Positions 1-8,438 of a DNA stretch of 25,559 bases are shown here, piece after piece. The stretch comes from Deltaproteobacteria bacterium. Its GTDB lineage: Bacteria > Desulfobacterota > DSM-4660 > Desulfatiglandales > HGW-15. The translations under genes were made by a program, and so were the position numbers. Under the pieces are notes generated by a model. It was not told where the DNA came from and made no database searches. It saw only the letters and a list, made by a program, of their open reading frames with translations. Position 1 is the stretch's first letter. Each line of letters opens with the position of its first letter. The DNA is taken from NCBI GenBank assembly GCA_016926135.1, contig JAFGPH010000400.1, positions 1 to 25,559 on the forward strand, given 5' to 3'.

Positions 1-11
1 GGAAATCTCGC

Positions 12-87
12 TGGAGCGGGCAACGGGGTTCGAACCCGCGACCCCAAGCTTGGGAAGCTTGTGCTCTACCAACTGAGCTATGCCCGC
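12..87 (-). tRNA. tRNA-Gly (anticodon CCC)
   Basis: Read on the minus strand this folds as a complete 76-nt tRNA. It has a 7-bp acceptor stem (GCGGGCA with TGCCCGC), a D stem GCTC/GAGC, and an anticodon stem CAAGC/GCTTG around the loop TTCCCAA. A 5-nt variable loop is followed by the T arm with loop TTCGAAC, and the CCA end is encoded. Loop positions 34-36 are CCC, which reads the glycine codon GGG; the discriminator base T also fits bacterial glycine tRNAs. Confidence 0.95.
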
Positions 88-171
88 TTCTCCAACTTTC
101 TTTCCCGCCAAAGGGCCGGTGAGATCCCGCGCACTCACCTGGGACCCTTGTAGCATGCAAAGCCTGCATCA

Positions 172-199
172 TGATTAGCATATCATGCATGAATGTCAA
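172..199 (-). promoter_or_regulatory. candidate sigma-70 promoter for the tRNA
   Basis: On the minus strand a perfect -35 hexamer TTGACA (199-194) is followed by AT-rich DNA. The best -10 at a normal distance is only TAATCA, at 16 nt. TATGCT is a better hexamer but is too close (11 nt). Initiation here would leave a leader of about 75-80 nt before the tRNA. The location is sensible but the -10 is weak. Confidence 0.25.
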
Positions 200-294
200 G
201 CAATATTTCCACGGCTCCCGTCTCTCCACCTGCGCCTCTCGCAAGGAATTCACGCACGCGGCGCAGCCCTTCCCTTCACCTTGCACCATCCCTC

Positions 295-323
295 TTGACA
301 TCGGAGCGGGACAAACCTAAGAT
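295..323 (+). promoter_or_regulatory. sigma-70 promoter for the corC-lnt-prfB group
   Basis: A perfect TTGACA (295-300) is separated by exactly 17 nt from TAAGAT (318-323, 4 of 6 consensus positions). The predicted transcript starts near 330, about 30 nt before the first usable start codon of the CBS-domain gene. Confidence 0.6.
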
Positions 324-358
324 ATTTCCCACTGGATCTTCCCGGCTCCGACGGCAGC

Positions 359-1279
359 GTGAGAGGAGTCAGGGGAATTCCCTTTACACAAGAGGACAAA
401 GAGACCTTGGAAGGAGACTCAGGCACCAGCCCGTTAAGGTTCATCCGATCTCTGCTCCGGAGAACCTACCACGTCCAGAAAGGCGAAGACCTCACCGAAG
501 AGATCCACGACCTCATGAACGAGGGTCAGGCAAAGGGTTTCATCACCGGTGAGGAATCGGACATGGTTTACGGCGTCCTGGACCTGAAAGACACCCAGGT
601 ACGGTCGATCATGATCCCACGGACATCCGTCGTGTCTGCCTCAAGCGATGCGACCCTGGGTGAAATGCTCAATCTCGTCAAGGACTGCGGCCACACCCGG
701 ATCCCCATCTTCAAGGGTTCCATTGATGAGATCACAGGAATCCTCCATGCCAAGGACATCCTCAGGCTCTGGGGAAAGGACCCCCAGACCAAGATACCCT
801 CCGATATCCTTAGAAAGCCTTACTTCATCCCTCTCAGGAAAAGGGTGAGCGAACTGCTCAAGGAACTCAGAGAGCGCAAGAGCCATCTGGCCATCGTGAC
901 CGACGAGTACGGGGGAACGGCCGGGATCATCACCATTGAGGACATCCTCGAGGAGATCGTCGGAGAGATCCAGGATGAACACGACCGTGAGCCCCCTTTC
1001 CTCACCGTCCTCGACGAGAATTCCATCCTGGTCGACGCACGCCTGGAAATCGAGAAAATGGAGGAACATTTCCGCATCAAGCTGCCTGAGGGAGACTACG
1101 AATCGGTGGGCGGATTCATCATCAGCATCCTGGGCAGGATCCCGAAGGCAGGGGAGAAGGTCCATCACGACAATCTGGAGATGACGGTTCAATCAGCGGA
1201 CATGCGAAAGGTCGACGAGATCGTCATCACAAGGCTCGCCCCCTCAACTCCCGAGGAGTCCTCCCGGGATGACTCCTGA
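359..1279 (+). CDS. CBS-pair / CorC_HlyC domain protein (CorC/YbeX-like)
   Basis: This 306-residue soluble protein has two CBS domains, roughly residues 75-135 (starting at IMIPRTSVV) and 140-200 (containing [21 protein letters not shown]). A C-terminal transporter-associated CorC_HlyC domain follows at about 215-295. It lacks the membrane DUF21 module of full-length hemolysin C/CNNM relatives, like E. coli CorC/YbeX, which is linked to Mg2+/Co2+ homeostasis and ribosome function. CBS pairs usually bind adenosyl ligands. The next gene is lnt, the same order as ybeX-lnt in E. coli, which supports the assignment. The start is uncertain. GTG at 359 has no Shine-Dalgarno sequence and lies on top of one (AGAGGAG, 362-368), so an in-frame ATT at 377 or TTG at 410 could be the true start. 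Confidence 0.9.
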   Translation: MRGVRGIPFTQEDKETLEGDSGTSPLRFIRSLLRRTYHVQKGEDLTEEIHDLMNEGQAKGFITGEESDMVYGVLDLKDTQVRSIMIPRTSVVSASSDATLGEMLNLVKDCGHTRIPIFKGSIDEITGILHAKDILRLWGKDPQTKIPSDILRKPYFIPLRKRVSELLKELRERKSHLAIVTDEYGGTAGIITIEDILEEIVGEIQDEHDREPPFLTVLDENSILVDARLEIEKMEEHFRIKLPEGDYESVGGFIISILGRIPKAGEKVHHDNLEMTVQSADMRKVDEIVITRLAPSTPEESSRDDS

Positions 1280-1327
1280 CGGGGAAAGCCCCGACTTTCG
1301 AACCCGTTGTCCCGTGCCCCTGAATCC

Positions 1328-2881
1328 ATGACGATCCGCTCCCTCGACAAATTGTGTGCCATCCTCTCAGGCCTCATGCTGACCGCCGCTTTTCCCCCCT
1401 CCAACACGCCATGGATTGCCTGGATTGCTCTCGTTCCCTTGCTCAAGGCCATCTCCGGCAAATCAGCCGGCAGCGCCTTTGCCCTGGGGCTAACGGCTGG
1501 AGTCGCCCATTACGGCAGCCTGGTTTACTGGATCGTGGTGGTCCTGGAGCACTATGGTGGCCTTCATCTGCTGACAAGCCTGGGGGTGCTCGCCCTTTTC
1601 TGCTTCTATCTTGCCTTATACCCGGCGCTTTTCGCCCTCCTGTCCCGGGGCTTTCAGCTTCGTCCTTTCCGGGTTCTAGGGCTGAGTGCCCTGTGGGTGA
1701 GCGTCGAGTTCATCCGCGCCAAGGCCCTCACCGGCTTTCCGTGGTGTCTCCTCGGCCATACCCAGCACGCCTGGCTGGACCTCATACAGATTTCCGACGT
1801 GGCAGGCGTGTACGGAATCTCCTTTCTGCTTGTTGCCTCGAATGCCCTGCTCTACAACCTGATCTTCCATCCGGGCTTCCTTCGCATGGCCCTCGGAAAG
1901 CTGGAGTCGCTCGTCGTGATCCTGCTCGTTTCAGGCACTCTTTTCTATGGCGTGACCCGTTTCAAGCAGGTTCGCGAAGGAGGAGAACATCGGAAGACCC
2001 TCAAGGTGGCCATCGCCCAGGGCGACATCGACCAATCGATCAAGTGGAATCCCCGGTATCAGGAGAGGACCATACGCATATACGAGGAACTCTCGCTGGA
2101 TGCCGCCACCTTCGGCCCGGACCTGACCCTCTGGCCTGAGACGGCGGTACCCTTTTTCTTCTATGACCATCCCGAACTTTCACTGCGTGTCCTAAAGGTC
2201 GCCGAGAACCTGCACTCCACCCTCATTTTCGGCGGCCCTGCTTACAGGAGGCAACCGGAAGGCATAAAGTTCTACAACCGGGCCTACATGATTTCCCCCC
2301 AAGGCCGGATGGCCGGCCATTATGACAAGATCCACCTCGTGCCTTTCGGCGAATACGTGCCCCTGAAAAGGTTCCTCCCCTTTGTGAACCGGTTGGTCCC
2401 GGCCGCCGGTGACTTTGCAGCAGGCGAGAAGCTGGCACCCCTGGCAACCCCTCTGCTCCCCGCCGGCGTATTGATCTGTTTCGAAGTCATTTTCCCCGAA
2501 CTCGCCGCTGCCCAAGTGCGAGCCGGCGCCGAGATCCTCCTCAACCTGACCAATGATGCCTGGTTCGGGAGGACGAGCGCGCCCCACCAGCATCTGGCCA
2601 TGGCCGTGTTCCGGGCCGTGGAGAACAGAAGGCCTCTGTTCAGGGCGGCCAATACGGGGATCAGCGCCTTTATCAGCCCTGCGGGTGAGATCACCGGGAG
2701 AAGTGGCCTTTTCACACGGCAGTTATTGAAACAGGAGGTGCCCCTGAGTGAGACCTCCAGGAGCTTCTACACACTCTACGGAGACGTCTTTGCCGGAATT
2801 CTTCTCTTACTTACCTTGATTCAAACTGTTTTGAATATATATTATAAGGTTACAAGATCATCGAGGGCCCCGCGGGAATAG
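1328..2881 (+). CDS. lnt: apolipoprotein N-acyltransferase
   Basis: Lnt adds the third acyl chain to the N-terminal cysteine of lipoproteins in the inner membrane, using phospholipid as donor. The N-terminal half has about six hydrophobic segments (residues ~8-210), and the periplasmic nitrilase-like domain follows. The catalytic triad is intact: Glu271 in LWPETAVPFFF, Lys334 in HYDKIHLVPFGEYVP and Cys384 in LICFEVIFPEL, close to E267/K335/C387 of E. coli. Length (517 aa) is normal, and a last hydrophobic segment closes the protein. I chose ATG 1328; an in-frame TTG at 1307 would add seven residues, and neither has a clear Shine-Dalgarno. It lies 48 nt after the CorC-like gene and is probably co-transcribed with it. 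The acyltransferase implies an outer-membrane lipoprotein pathway. Confidence 0.97.
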   Translation: MTIRSLDKLCAILSGLMLTAAFPPSNTPWIAWIALVPLLKAISGKSAGSAFALGLTAGVAHYGSLVYWIVVVLEHYGGLHLLTSLGVLALFCFYLALYPALFALLSRGFQLRPFRVLGLSALWVSVEFIRAKALTGFPWCLLGHTQHAWLDLIQISDVAGVYGISFLLVASNALLYNLIFHPGFLRMALGKLESLVVILLVSGTLFYGVTRFKQVREGGEHRKTLKVAIAQGDIDQSIKWNPRYQERTIRIYEELSLDAATFGPDLTLWPETAVPFFFYDHPELSLRVLKVAENLHSTLIFGGPAYRRQPEGIKFYNRAYMISPQGRMAGHYDKIHLVPFGEYVPLKRFLPFVNRLVPAAGDFAAGEKLAPLATPLLPAGVLICFEVIFPELAAAQVRAGAEILLNLTNDAWFGRTSAPHQHLAMAVFRAVENRRPLFRAANTGISAFISPAGEITGRSGLFTRQLLKQEVPLSETSRSFYTLYGDVFAGILLLLTLIQTVLNIYYKVTRSSRAPRE

Positions 2882-2969
2882 TAGGGCCCGGTTCAAGGGG
2901 TACGCGGCCCGGCCCTGCCAGGCGCCGTCTTTCCCTCTAACTCGTATCTTTGTTTCAAGGAGGCCGGAA

Positions 2970-4065
2970 ATGAATACGGAAATCATGGCGAGGATCAACG
3001 ATATCTTGGACCACCTCCATGAGCTTCGAGGTCATCTTTGACTTGGATGAACAGCAAAACGAGCTGGAAAAGATCGAAAAGATCATGGCCGATGCCGATT
3101 TCTGGCAGAAGGACAGGGATGAAATATCCAGGCTCAGCCAGCAGAGGGTAAACCTGAGAGAGCGCATAGAACAGTGGGAGAGATACTCCCGCGAGACGGA
3201 GGATGCAAAGCTCTTTGCACAGATGGCCTTCGAGGAAGAGGATGAACCCGCCCTGAAGGAGGTGGAACGGGATGTGTCCCGCATCGAGGAAAAGATCAAG
3301 GGCCTTGAGTTTCATCTGCTCCTCGGGGAACCGGACGACAAGAGAAACGCAATCGTGGCCATCAACGCCGGTGCGGGCGGCACGGAAGCGCAGGACTGGG
3401 TGGAAATGCTCTTCAGGATGTACCTGCGCTGGTGCGAGTCCAAGGGGTTCAAAACCACGGTCATCGATTTCCTGGCCGGCGACGAGGCCGGGGTCAAGAA
3501 CGTGACCTTCACCGTATCGGGTCCTTACGCTTATGGCTTTCTGAAGGCGGAGCACGGGATCCACAGGATGGTGCGCATCTCTCCCTTCGACGCCACCGGA
3601 AGGCGTCACACATCATTTGCGTCGGTTTCGGTCCTCCCCGAAGTCGACACGGATATCAAGATCGAAATCGACGAAAAGGACCTGAGAATCGACACCTTCA
3701 GGGCGAGCGGCCCGGGAGGTCAGCACGTGAACAAGACCAGTTCGGCCGTCCGAATCACCCATATCCCCACGGGAATCGTGGTGCAGTGCCAGAATGAGAA
3801 ATCACAGCATCGAAACAAGGACATGGCCCTCAAAGTGCTGAAGTCCCGGCTCTACGAGATCGAGAAGGGCAAACTGGATGAAAAGAAGCAGAAACTGCAC
3901 GACACCCAGAAGGAAATCGCCTGGGGCAGCCAGATCCGATCCTATGTGTTCAATCCCTACAGGCTGGTCAAAGACCACCGCACCAACGTAGAGGTGGGGA
4001 ATCTAGATCGCGTGATGGACGGTGATCTGGAACCCTTTATCGACGCATTCCTCCGCATGAGGTGA
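2970..4065 (+). CDS. prfB: peptide chain release factor 2, programmed +1 frameshift
   Basis: RF2 ends translation at UGA and UAA. The gene starts at ATG 2970 behind a strong AAGGAGG (2957-2963). It runs 23 codons to CTT, meets an in-frame TGA at 3039-3041, and continues in the +1 frame from GAC at 3040, giving 364 residues (E. coli RF2 has 365). The joined sequence reads LRGHLDLDEQ, equivalent to LRGYLDYD in E. coli. The stop-recognition tripeptide SPF is at 204-206 and the peptidyl-transferase motif GGQ at 249-251, both at the expected places. An internal ATG at 3019 lies in the downstream frame but would remove the family N-terminus, so I take the frameshifted product as real. The gene's own terminator is TGA. 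It follows lnt by 88 nt. Confidence 0.97.
3027..3042 (+). promoter_or_regulatory. RF2 autoregulatory +1 frameshift site
   Basis: The site reads CGA GGT CAT CTT TGA C: a Shine-Dalgarno-like GAGGT just upstream of the slippery CTT, then the weakly terminating TGA C context. This is the arrangement of the well-studied bacterial prfB site, where low RF2 makes ribosomes pause at UGA and slip forward one base. The sequence is seen directly; the mechanism is known from the family. Confidence 0.93.
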
Positions 4066-4203
4066 GTGCTCTCTCCGCGCCCTGCAAAAGGCATGCGGAT
4101 ACCCTGCCATGCGGCAAAGATCCGTTGCGGTCCTGAGAGACCAACCCCCCACGGCCCTCGTCATCAAAAACGCCATCGCCGGGAGGGCCTCGGGGGTTGA
4201 CTG

Positions 4204-4232
4204 TTGACACACAAAACCAAGACTTCTATACT
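4204..4232 (+). promoter_or_regulatory. near-perfect sigma-70 promoter for the coiled-coil/cyclase genes
   Basis: TTGACA (4204-4209), a 17-nt spacer and TATACT (4227-4232) match 11 of 12 consensus bases, the best promoter in the window. The transcript should start near 4239, leaving a leader of about 140 nt. Because the promoter covers the first codons of the longest open frame (from TTG 4204), it also argues that the coiled-coil gene starts further down, at ATG 4381. Confidence 0.75.
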
Positions 4233-4380
4233 TCTACCCCGATCCAGGCCTCCGGCCGTAATCACACTTCTGGTAGACCAAGGATTTGAATCGCGAAGAC
4301 TGGACCCCGAGGACGGCCTGATCTCGGTCGATACCCGGTTGACAGGTATACCCTTCAACACGTGCTTCAAAAAAGGACCC

Positions 4381-4935
4381 ATGACGGAAGCCCCCACCCC
4401 ATCCATCCCTCTAGCCGACCTCCAGGTCGCACTGGCCGAGGTCCGGGACCTGCGAATCACCGTGACCGCGTTGAGAGAGGAGCTGGAGCGCGTTCACGGT
4501 GCTGCTGATAGGGCGGTGCAAGAGGCCTTAATCAGTGCCAATGGGGAGATCTCCCAGCTCAAGACCACCGCCACTTCCCTGCGGGACGCCCTCGAGCGCA
4601 GCCGCATTGAGAAAGACCGAGCTTTACACGACGCCGCGGTTGCATCCAGCGATGAAATCAAACAAATGAAATCCACCATCCATTCCCTCCGCGACGCCCT
4701 CGAATTGGAGCGCATTGAAAAGGAAAAGGCGGTGCGACAGGCGCTTCTCGACAAGACCGACGAGATCTCTCAGTTCAAGAGCACGCTCCATTCCCTCAGG
4801 GATACCCTGGAGCACGAGCGGACGCTGCACCACTCCCAACTGCAAGAGCTGAAACGCTCGGCCCGCGAAGAGATTCGGCAATTGCAGGAGACCGTCGCAG
4901 CATTGCGTGATCAGTTGCAGGCCCGCCATGTCTGA
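4381..4935 (+). CDS. small coiled-coil protein of four 36-residue repeats
   Basis: This 184-residue protein belongs to no enzyme family that I recognise. After a proline-containing N-terminus (residues 1-12) it is almost entirely charged helix. From residue 31 it consists of four tandem 36-residue units (31-66, 67-102, 103-138, 139-174), each starting LR(D/E)xL(E/Q) and carrying an EIxQ(L/M/F) core near unit position 26, plus a partial fifth unit. It has no membrane segment or signal peptide, so it is probably a cytoplasmic rod or oligomerisation scaffold. ATG 4381 has AAGGA (4373-4377) upstream. Its stop overlaps the cyclase start by 8 nt (ATGTCTGA), so the two are translationally coupled and likely act together. 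Arginine codons are mostly CGN, unlike prfB next door. Confidence 0.85.
   Translation: MTEAPTPSIPLADLQVALAEVRDLRITVTALREELERVHGAADRAVQEALISANGEISQLKTTATSLRDALERSRIEKDRALHDAAVASSDEIKQMKSTIHSLRDALELERIEKEKAVRQALLDKTDEISQFKSTLHSLRDTLEHERTLHHSQLQELKRSAREEIRQLQETVAALRDQLQARHV
4471..4902 (+). repeat. four tandem 108-bp coding repeats (36 aa each)
   Basis: Units at 4471-4578, 4579-4686, 4687-4794 and 4795-4902 encode matching 36-residue helical blocks. Units 2 and 3 are the most alike (LRDALExxRIEK near their starts, DEI(K/S)Q(M/F)KST(I/L)HS at their ends). The DNA has diverged more than the protein, so these look like old internal duplications kept by selection rather than recent slippage. Confidence 0.85.
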
Positions 4936-7219
4936 CGTCAAGACCCGAAAGACACCTGCCACCCGCGACCTTGCCCAGGCGCAGAGAAGGCGTCTGCGGC
5001 TCGCTGAGCTGCTCCTCAGCGTCTCCCGCAAGATTGCGGCCATCGACTCACTCGACGAGGTGCTGAACACACTCGTGGAGATGACCACCACCGAACTTCG
5101 TGCCGAGCGCGGCAGCCTGTTCATCAACGATTCCGAGACCGGAGAACTTTACTCTCGCGTCGCTCAGGGCAACATCCAGCGCGAGATTCGGCTCCTCAAC
5201 ACCAGCGGCATCGCCGGGCACGTCTTCACCACGGGCAAGGGCCTGATCATCCACGACGCTTACGCCGACCCACGATTCAACCGCACCATTGACGAGCAAA
5301 CCGGCTTCGTCACCCGCAGCATCCTGTGCGTGCCGATCCGCACCGTCAAGGGCGAGGTCATCGGGGTCGCCCAAGCCCTCAATAAGCGCAAGGGCCACTT
5401 CACCAGGGGCGACCTGGGACTGTTGGAAGCCATGACCGCGCAGGGCACCCTGGCACTGCAAAGCGCCCAATTCATCGAACGGATGAAAGAAATCCGCAAG
5501 CAGGAGCTCGAGTTCCTGGATCTGGTCTCCGAGGTGACCGCAGACATCAAGCTGGGATCCTTGCTGCAGCGGGTCATGGGCGAGGCGACGCGCATGCTCA
5601 ACGCGGAACGATCCACCCTGTTTCTCAATGACGAGAAGACCGGCGAATTGTGGTCGGAAGTGGGTCAGGGACTGGAAGCCATGCAGATCCGCTTCCCCAA
5701 TGACGTGGGCATTGCCGGTGCGGTCTTCACCTCAGGAAAGACCATCAACATCCCTCACGCGTATGCCGATCTGCGCTTCAACCCTGCGGTGGACAAAAAG
5801 ACGGGTTTCTTCACCCGCTCCATCCTGTGCGTGCCCGTGGTCAACAAGCAGGGGAAAACCATCGGTGTCACTCAGGTGCTCAACAAGCGAGGGGGCCCCT
5901 TCAACGACGAAGACGAGTCGCGGCTTAAAGCTTTCACCGCGCAGGTCTCCATCGCCCTGGAAAACGCCAAGCTCTTCGCCGATGTCCAGAATATGAAGAA
6001 CTACAACGAGTCCATGCTGGAGAGCATGTCCAACGGCGTAATCACCCTGGATGACCAGGAGCGGATCATCACATGCAATGCTGCCGGGTTGCGCATTCTC
6101 AAGACCACGCGTCAGGAGATTCTGCAGCGCAAGGCAACGGAGTTCTTTACCGGCACGAACGTCTGGCTGCTGGAAAAACTCGCCCGCGTGCAGGAGACCC
6201 AGGCCCCCGGTCTCACGATGGACGCCGAATTGGAGTGCAAGGGCGATAAGGTGTCGGTTAATGCCCATGTCCTGCCTCTCATGACCATCGACAAGAAACG
6301 CCTGGGCTCCATGTTCGTGCTGGAGGACATCAGTTCAGAGAAACGCGTCAAGTCCACCATGGCGCGATATATGGATGCATCGGTTGCCGACACCCTGCTC
6401 GCGGCGGGTGCCGAGTTCCTAGGCGGACAAAGCCTCACGGCCACCGTGTTGTTCTGCGATATTCGTGGCTTCACCACACTCACGGAGAACCTCGGTCCGC
6501 AGGGCACGGTAAGCCTTCTCAACGAGTACTTCACCATCATGGTGGACTGTATCCAGCGCGAGGGAGGCATGCTGGATAAATTCATCGGCGATGCGGTCAT
6601 GGCCGGCTTCGGTATCCCCGTGGCCCACGGCGACGACGAAGACAGGGCTGTGCGTGCGGCGGTGACGATGATCTGTGAGCTTTCGGCATGGAACCAGAAG
6701 CGGGTGGAGGAGGGCAAGATGCCGGTACACATCGGCATCGGAGTCAACACAGACACCGTCTTATCGGGCAACATCGGTTCTCCCAAGCGCATGGACTTCA
6801 CCATGATCGGGGACGGTGTGAACATCGCCTCACGCCTGGAAGGGGCATGCAAGGAGTATCACGCCCGCATTCTCATCAGCGAGAATACCTACAGGAAGCT
6901 ACGGGGCACCTACCGCTTACGAGAGGTAGACACGATAGTGGTGAAGGGCAAGACCAAACCGATCAGCGTATACGAGGTCCTGGACTACCATACCGAAGAG
7001 AGCTTCCCCAATATCATGGAGGTGCTGCAGCATTTCAGAATGGCGCTCGCCAAATATCGTCAGGGCAAGTGGGACGAGGCTTGCTCGGCATTTCAGCGAA
7101 TCCTTGCCCTCAATCCTGACGACCAGGTCTCCCACATGTATGTCCAGCGCTGCCAGTTCCTTAAGGCCAACCCCCCGGGCAAGGAGTGGCATGGCGTGTG
7201 GGTGCTGTCAAACAAGTAG
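4928..7219 (+). CDS. GAF-GAF-PAS class III adenylate cyclase
   Basis: This 763-residue cytoplasmic cyclase should make cAMP from ATP. Order: GAF1 (~35-185), GAF2 (~205-355), a PAS-like region (~360-470), the catalytic domain (~490-690) and one TPR followed by an NPPGKEWHGVW tail. Catalytic residues are present: metal aspartates D511 (LFCDIRGFTTL) and D555 (GDAVMAGFG), purine-selecting K551 and T625, and transition-state N632 and R636. K plus T is the adenine-selecting pair of CyaB1-type enzymes. GAF2 has the complete NKFDE motif (NK, F, DE) of cyclic-nucleotide-binding GAF domains, whereas GAF1 has NKF and D but leucine instead of glutamate. ATG 4928 overlaps the coiled-coil stop; a GTG at 4907 would add seven residues. 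There are no membrane segments. Arginine codons are CGC-rich (about 6 of 46 are AGR by eye). Confidence 0.95.
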   Translation: MSDVKTRKTPATRDLAQAQRRRLRLAELLLSVSRKIAAIDSLDEVLNTLVEMTTTELRAERGSLFINDSETGELYSRVAQGNIQREIRLLNTSGIAGHVFTTGKGLIIHDAYADPRFNRTIDEQTGFVTRSILCVPIRTVKGEVIGVAQALNKRKGHFTRGDLGLLEAMTAQGTLALQSAQFIERMKEIRKQELEFLDLVSEVTADIKLGSLLQRVMGEATRMLNAERSTLFLNDEKTGELWSEVGQGLEAMQIRFPNDVGIAGAVFTSGKTINIPHAYADLRFNPAVDKKTGFFTRSILCVPVVNKQGKTIGVTQVLNKRGGPFNDEDESRLKAFTAQVSIALENAKLFADVQNMKNYNESMLESMSNGVITLDDQERIITCNAAGLRILKTTRQEILQRKATEFFTGTNVWLLEKLARVQETQAPGLTMDAELECKGDKVSVNAHVLPLMTIDKKRLGSMFVLEDISSEKRVKSTMARYMDASVADTLLAAGAEFLGGQSLTATVLFCDIRGFTTLTENLGPQGTVSLLNEYFTIMVDCIQREGGMLDKFIGDAVMAGFGIPVAHGDDEDRAVRAAVTMICELSAWNQKRVEEGKMPVHIGIGVNTDTVLSGNIGSPKRMDFTMIGDGVNIASRLEGACKEYHARILISENTYRKLRGTYRLREVDTIVVKGKTKPISVYEVLDYHTEESFPNIMEVLQHFRMALAKYRQGKWDEACSAFQRILALNPDDQVSHMYVQRCQFLKANPPGKEWHGVWVLSNK

Positions 7220-7254
7220 TCTCTGCGAATGACCGTTAAGGAGGACTCAACCGC

Positions 7255-8397
7255 ATGGTAACAGCCCTGAATGACAAAAAGGCGGATCTCGCCGGACCGG
7301 GTATCGGGAATTACGAGGAACTGGAGAAGGTCCTGCCCCGGGACTACATGTCCCTGCTCACCCCCAAGGAAACGCAGAAGGCTCTCTTCGCCGCCAAGAA
7401 CTACATTGAGGAGAATCTCTGCAAAGAACTGAACCTGATGATGGTGACCGTTCCCCTCATTGTGGATGTGGAAAGCGGCGTCAACGACATGCTGGACCGG
7501 GACGGATCGCGGACCCCCATCCAGTTCCACATCTCCAACGACTATGATCGGCACCCGGTGGACGCCCAGGTCGTCCAGGCGGCTACCAAGTGGAAGAGAA
7601 TGGCCTTGAAGCAGTTCGGGATGGAGGTGGGCGAGGGACTTTGCACGGATATGCGCGCAGTCCGCAAAGACTACTTCCTGGATCACGATCACAGCGCCTA
7701 CGTGGATCAGTGGGACTGGGAGAAGCGGATCACCTCCAAGGACCGCAACCTGGACACCCTGAAAGACACGGTCCGCAGCATCTGGAAGGTGCTCAAGGGT
7801 GCGGAGACCTATCTCCAGGAGCTTTTTCCCCGCCTCAGGATGGATAAGTACCCCAACCTGCCCGATGAGATCACCTTCCTCCATGCAGAAGAGATCCTGG
7901 ACATGTATCCGGACCTTCCCCGCAAGCAGAGGGAAACAAAGGTGATCCAGGAATACCCGGCTGTTTTCATCATCGGGATCGGATGGACCCTTCAGGACGG
8001 TTACCCCCACGAAATGCGGGCCGCCGACTACGACGACTGGGTGACGGAGACCGTCTCTCACGACGGCCGGCCCATGCACGGCCTGAACGGGGACATCCTG
8101 GTCTGGAACCCCGTCACGAAACGCCGCCACGAGCTCATGTCTGGAGGCATCCGGGTGAACGCCGATACCCTCCGCAGGCAACTGGAGATGACGGGCCAGA
8201 CAGACTGGCTCCAGCTCCCCTACCACAGGGCCATCGTGAACAACGAAATCCCTCTCAGCATAGGAGGGGGGATCGGACAGTCCCGCACAATGATGCTGCT
8301 CCTCAAGAAGGCTCACCTTGGAGAGGTGAGTGTCACGGTGTGGCCTAAAATCCTCAAGGACTTGTGCAGGGAAAAGAACATTCCCGTGCTGGAATAG
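7255..8397 (+). CDS. asnA: aspartate-ammonia ligase (asparagine synthetase A)
   Basis: AsnA makes asparagine from aspartate, ammonia and ATP. Its fold resembles class II aminoacyl-tRNA synthetases. Hallmarks seen are ATKWKRMAL, the block HSAYVDQWDWEK near residue 150, MRAADYDDW, GLNGDILVWNP, GGIRVNADTL and the C-terminal GGGIGQSR. The protein has 380 residues against about 330 for E. coli AsnA; some of the extra length is an N-terminal extension of about 40 residues. ATG 7255 has AAGGAGG (7238-7244) upstream. It follows the cyclase by 35 nt without an obvious promoter, so it may be read on the same transcript, although its function is housekeeping. It converges with the M20 peptidase gene, with 41 nt between them. 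Confidence 0.96.
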   Translation: MVTALNDKKADLAGPGIGNYEELEKVLPRDYMSLLTPKETQKALFAAKNYIEENLCKELNLMMVTVPLIVDVESGVNDMLDRDGSRTPIQFHISNDYDRHPVDAQVVQAATKWKRMALKQFGMEVGEGLCTDMRAVRKDYFLDHDHSAYVDQWDWEKRITSKDRNLDTLKDTVRSIWKVLKGAETYLQELFPRLRMDKYPNLPDEITFLHAEEILDMYPDLPRKQRETKVIQEYPAVFIIGIGWTLQDGYPHEMRAADYDDWVTETVSHDGRPMHGLNGDILVWNPVTKRRHELMSGGIRVNADTLRRQLEMTGQTDWLQLPYHRAIVNNEIPLSIGGGIGQSRTMMLLLKKAHLGEVSVTVWPKILKDLCREKNIPVLE

Positions 8398-8438
8398 GAA
8401 ACAGCGCAGGGCGCACCACACACACCGTGCGCATCTCC

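Noticed and set aside
193..552. 119-codon plus-strand open frame upstream of the CBS-domain gene
   Set aside because: It is rich in arginine, proline and serine without domain features, overlaps the corC promoter and the corC coding region in another frame, and has no ribosome site.
8411..8432. GCGCAC/GTGCGC hairpin between the convergent asnA and M20 genes
   Set aside because: Only six base pairs with a 10-nt loop and no T run on either strand; too weak to call a bidirectional terminator.
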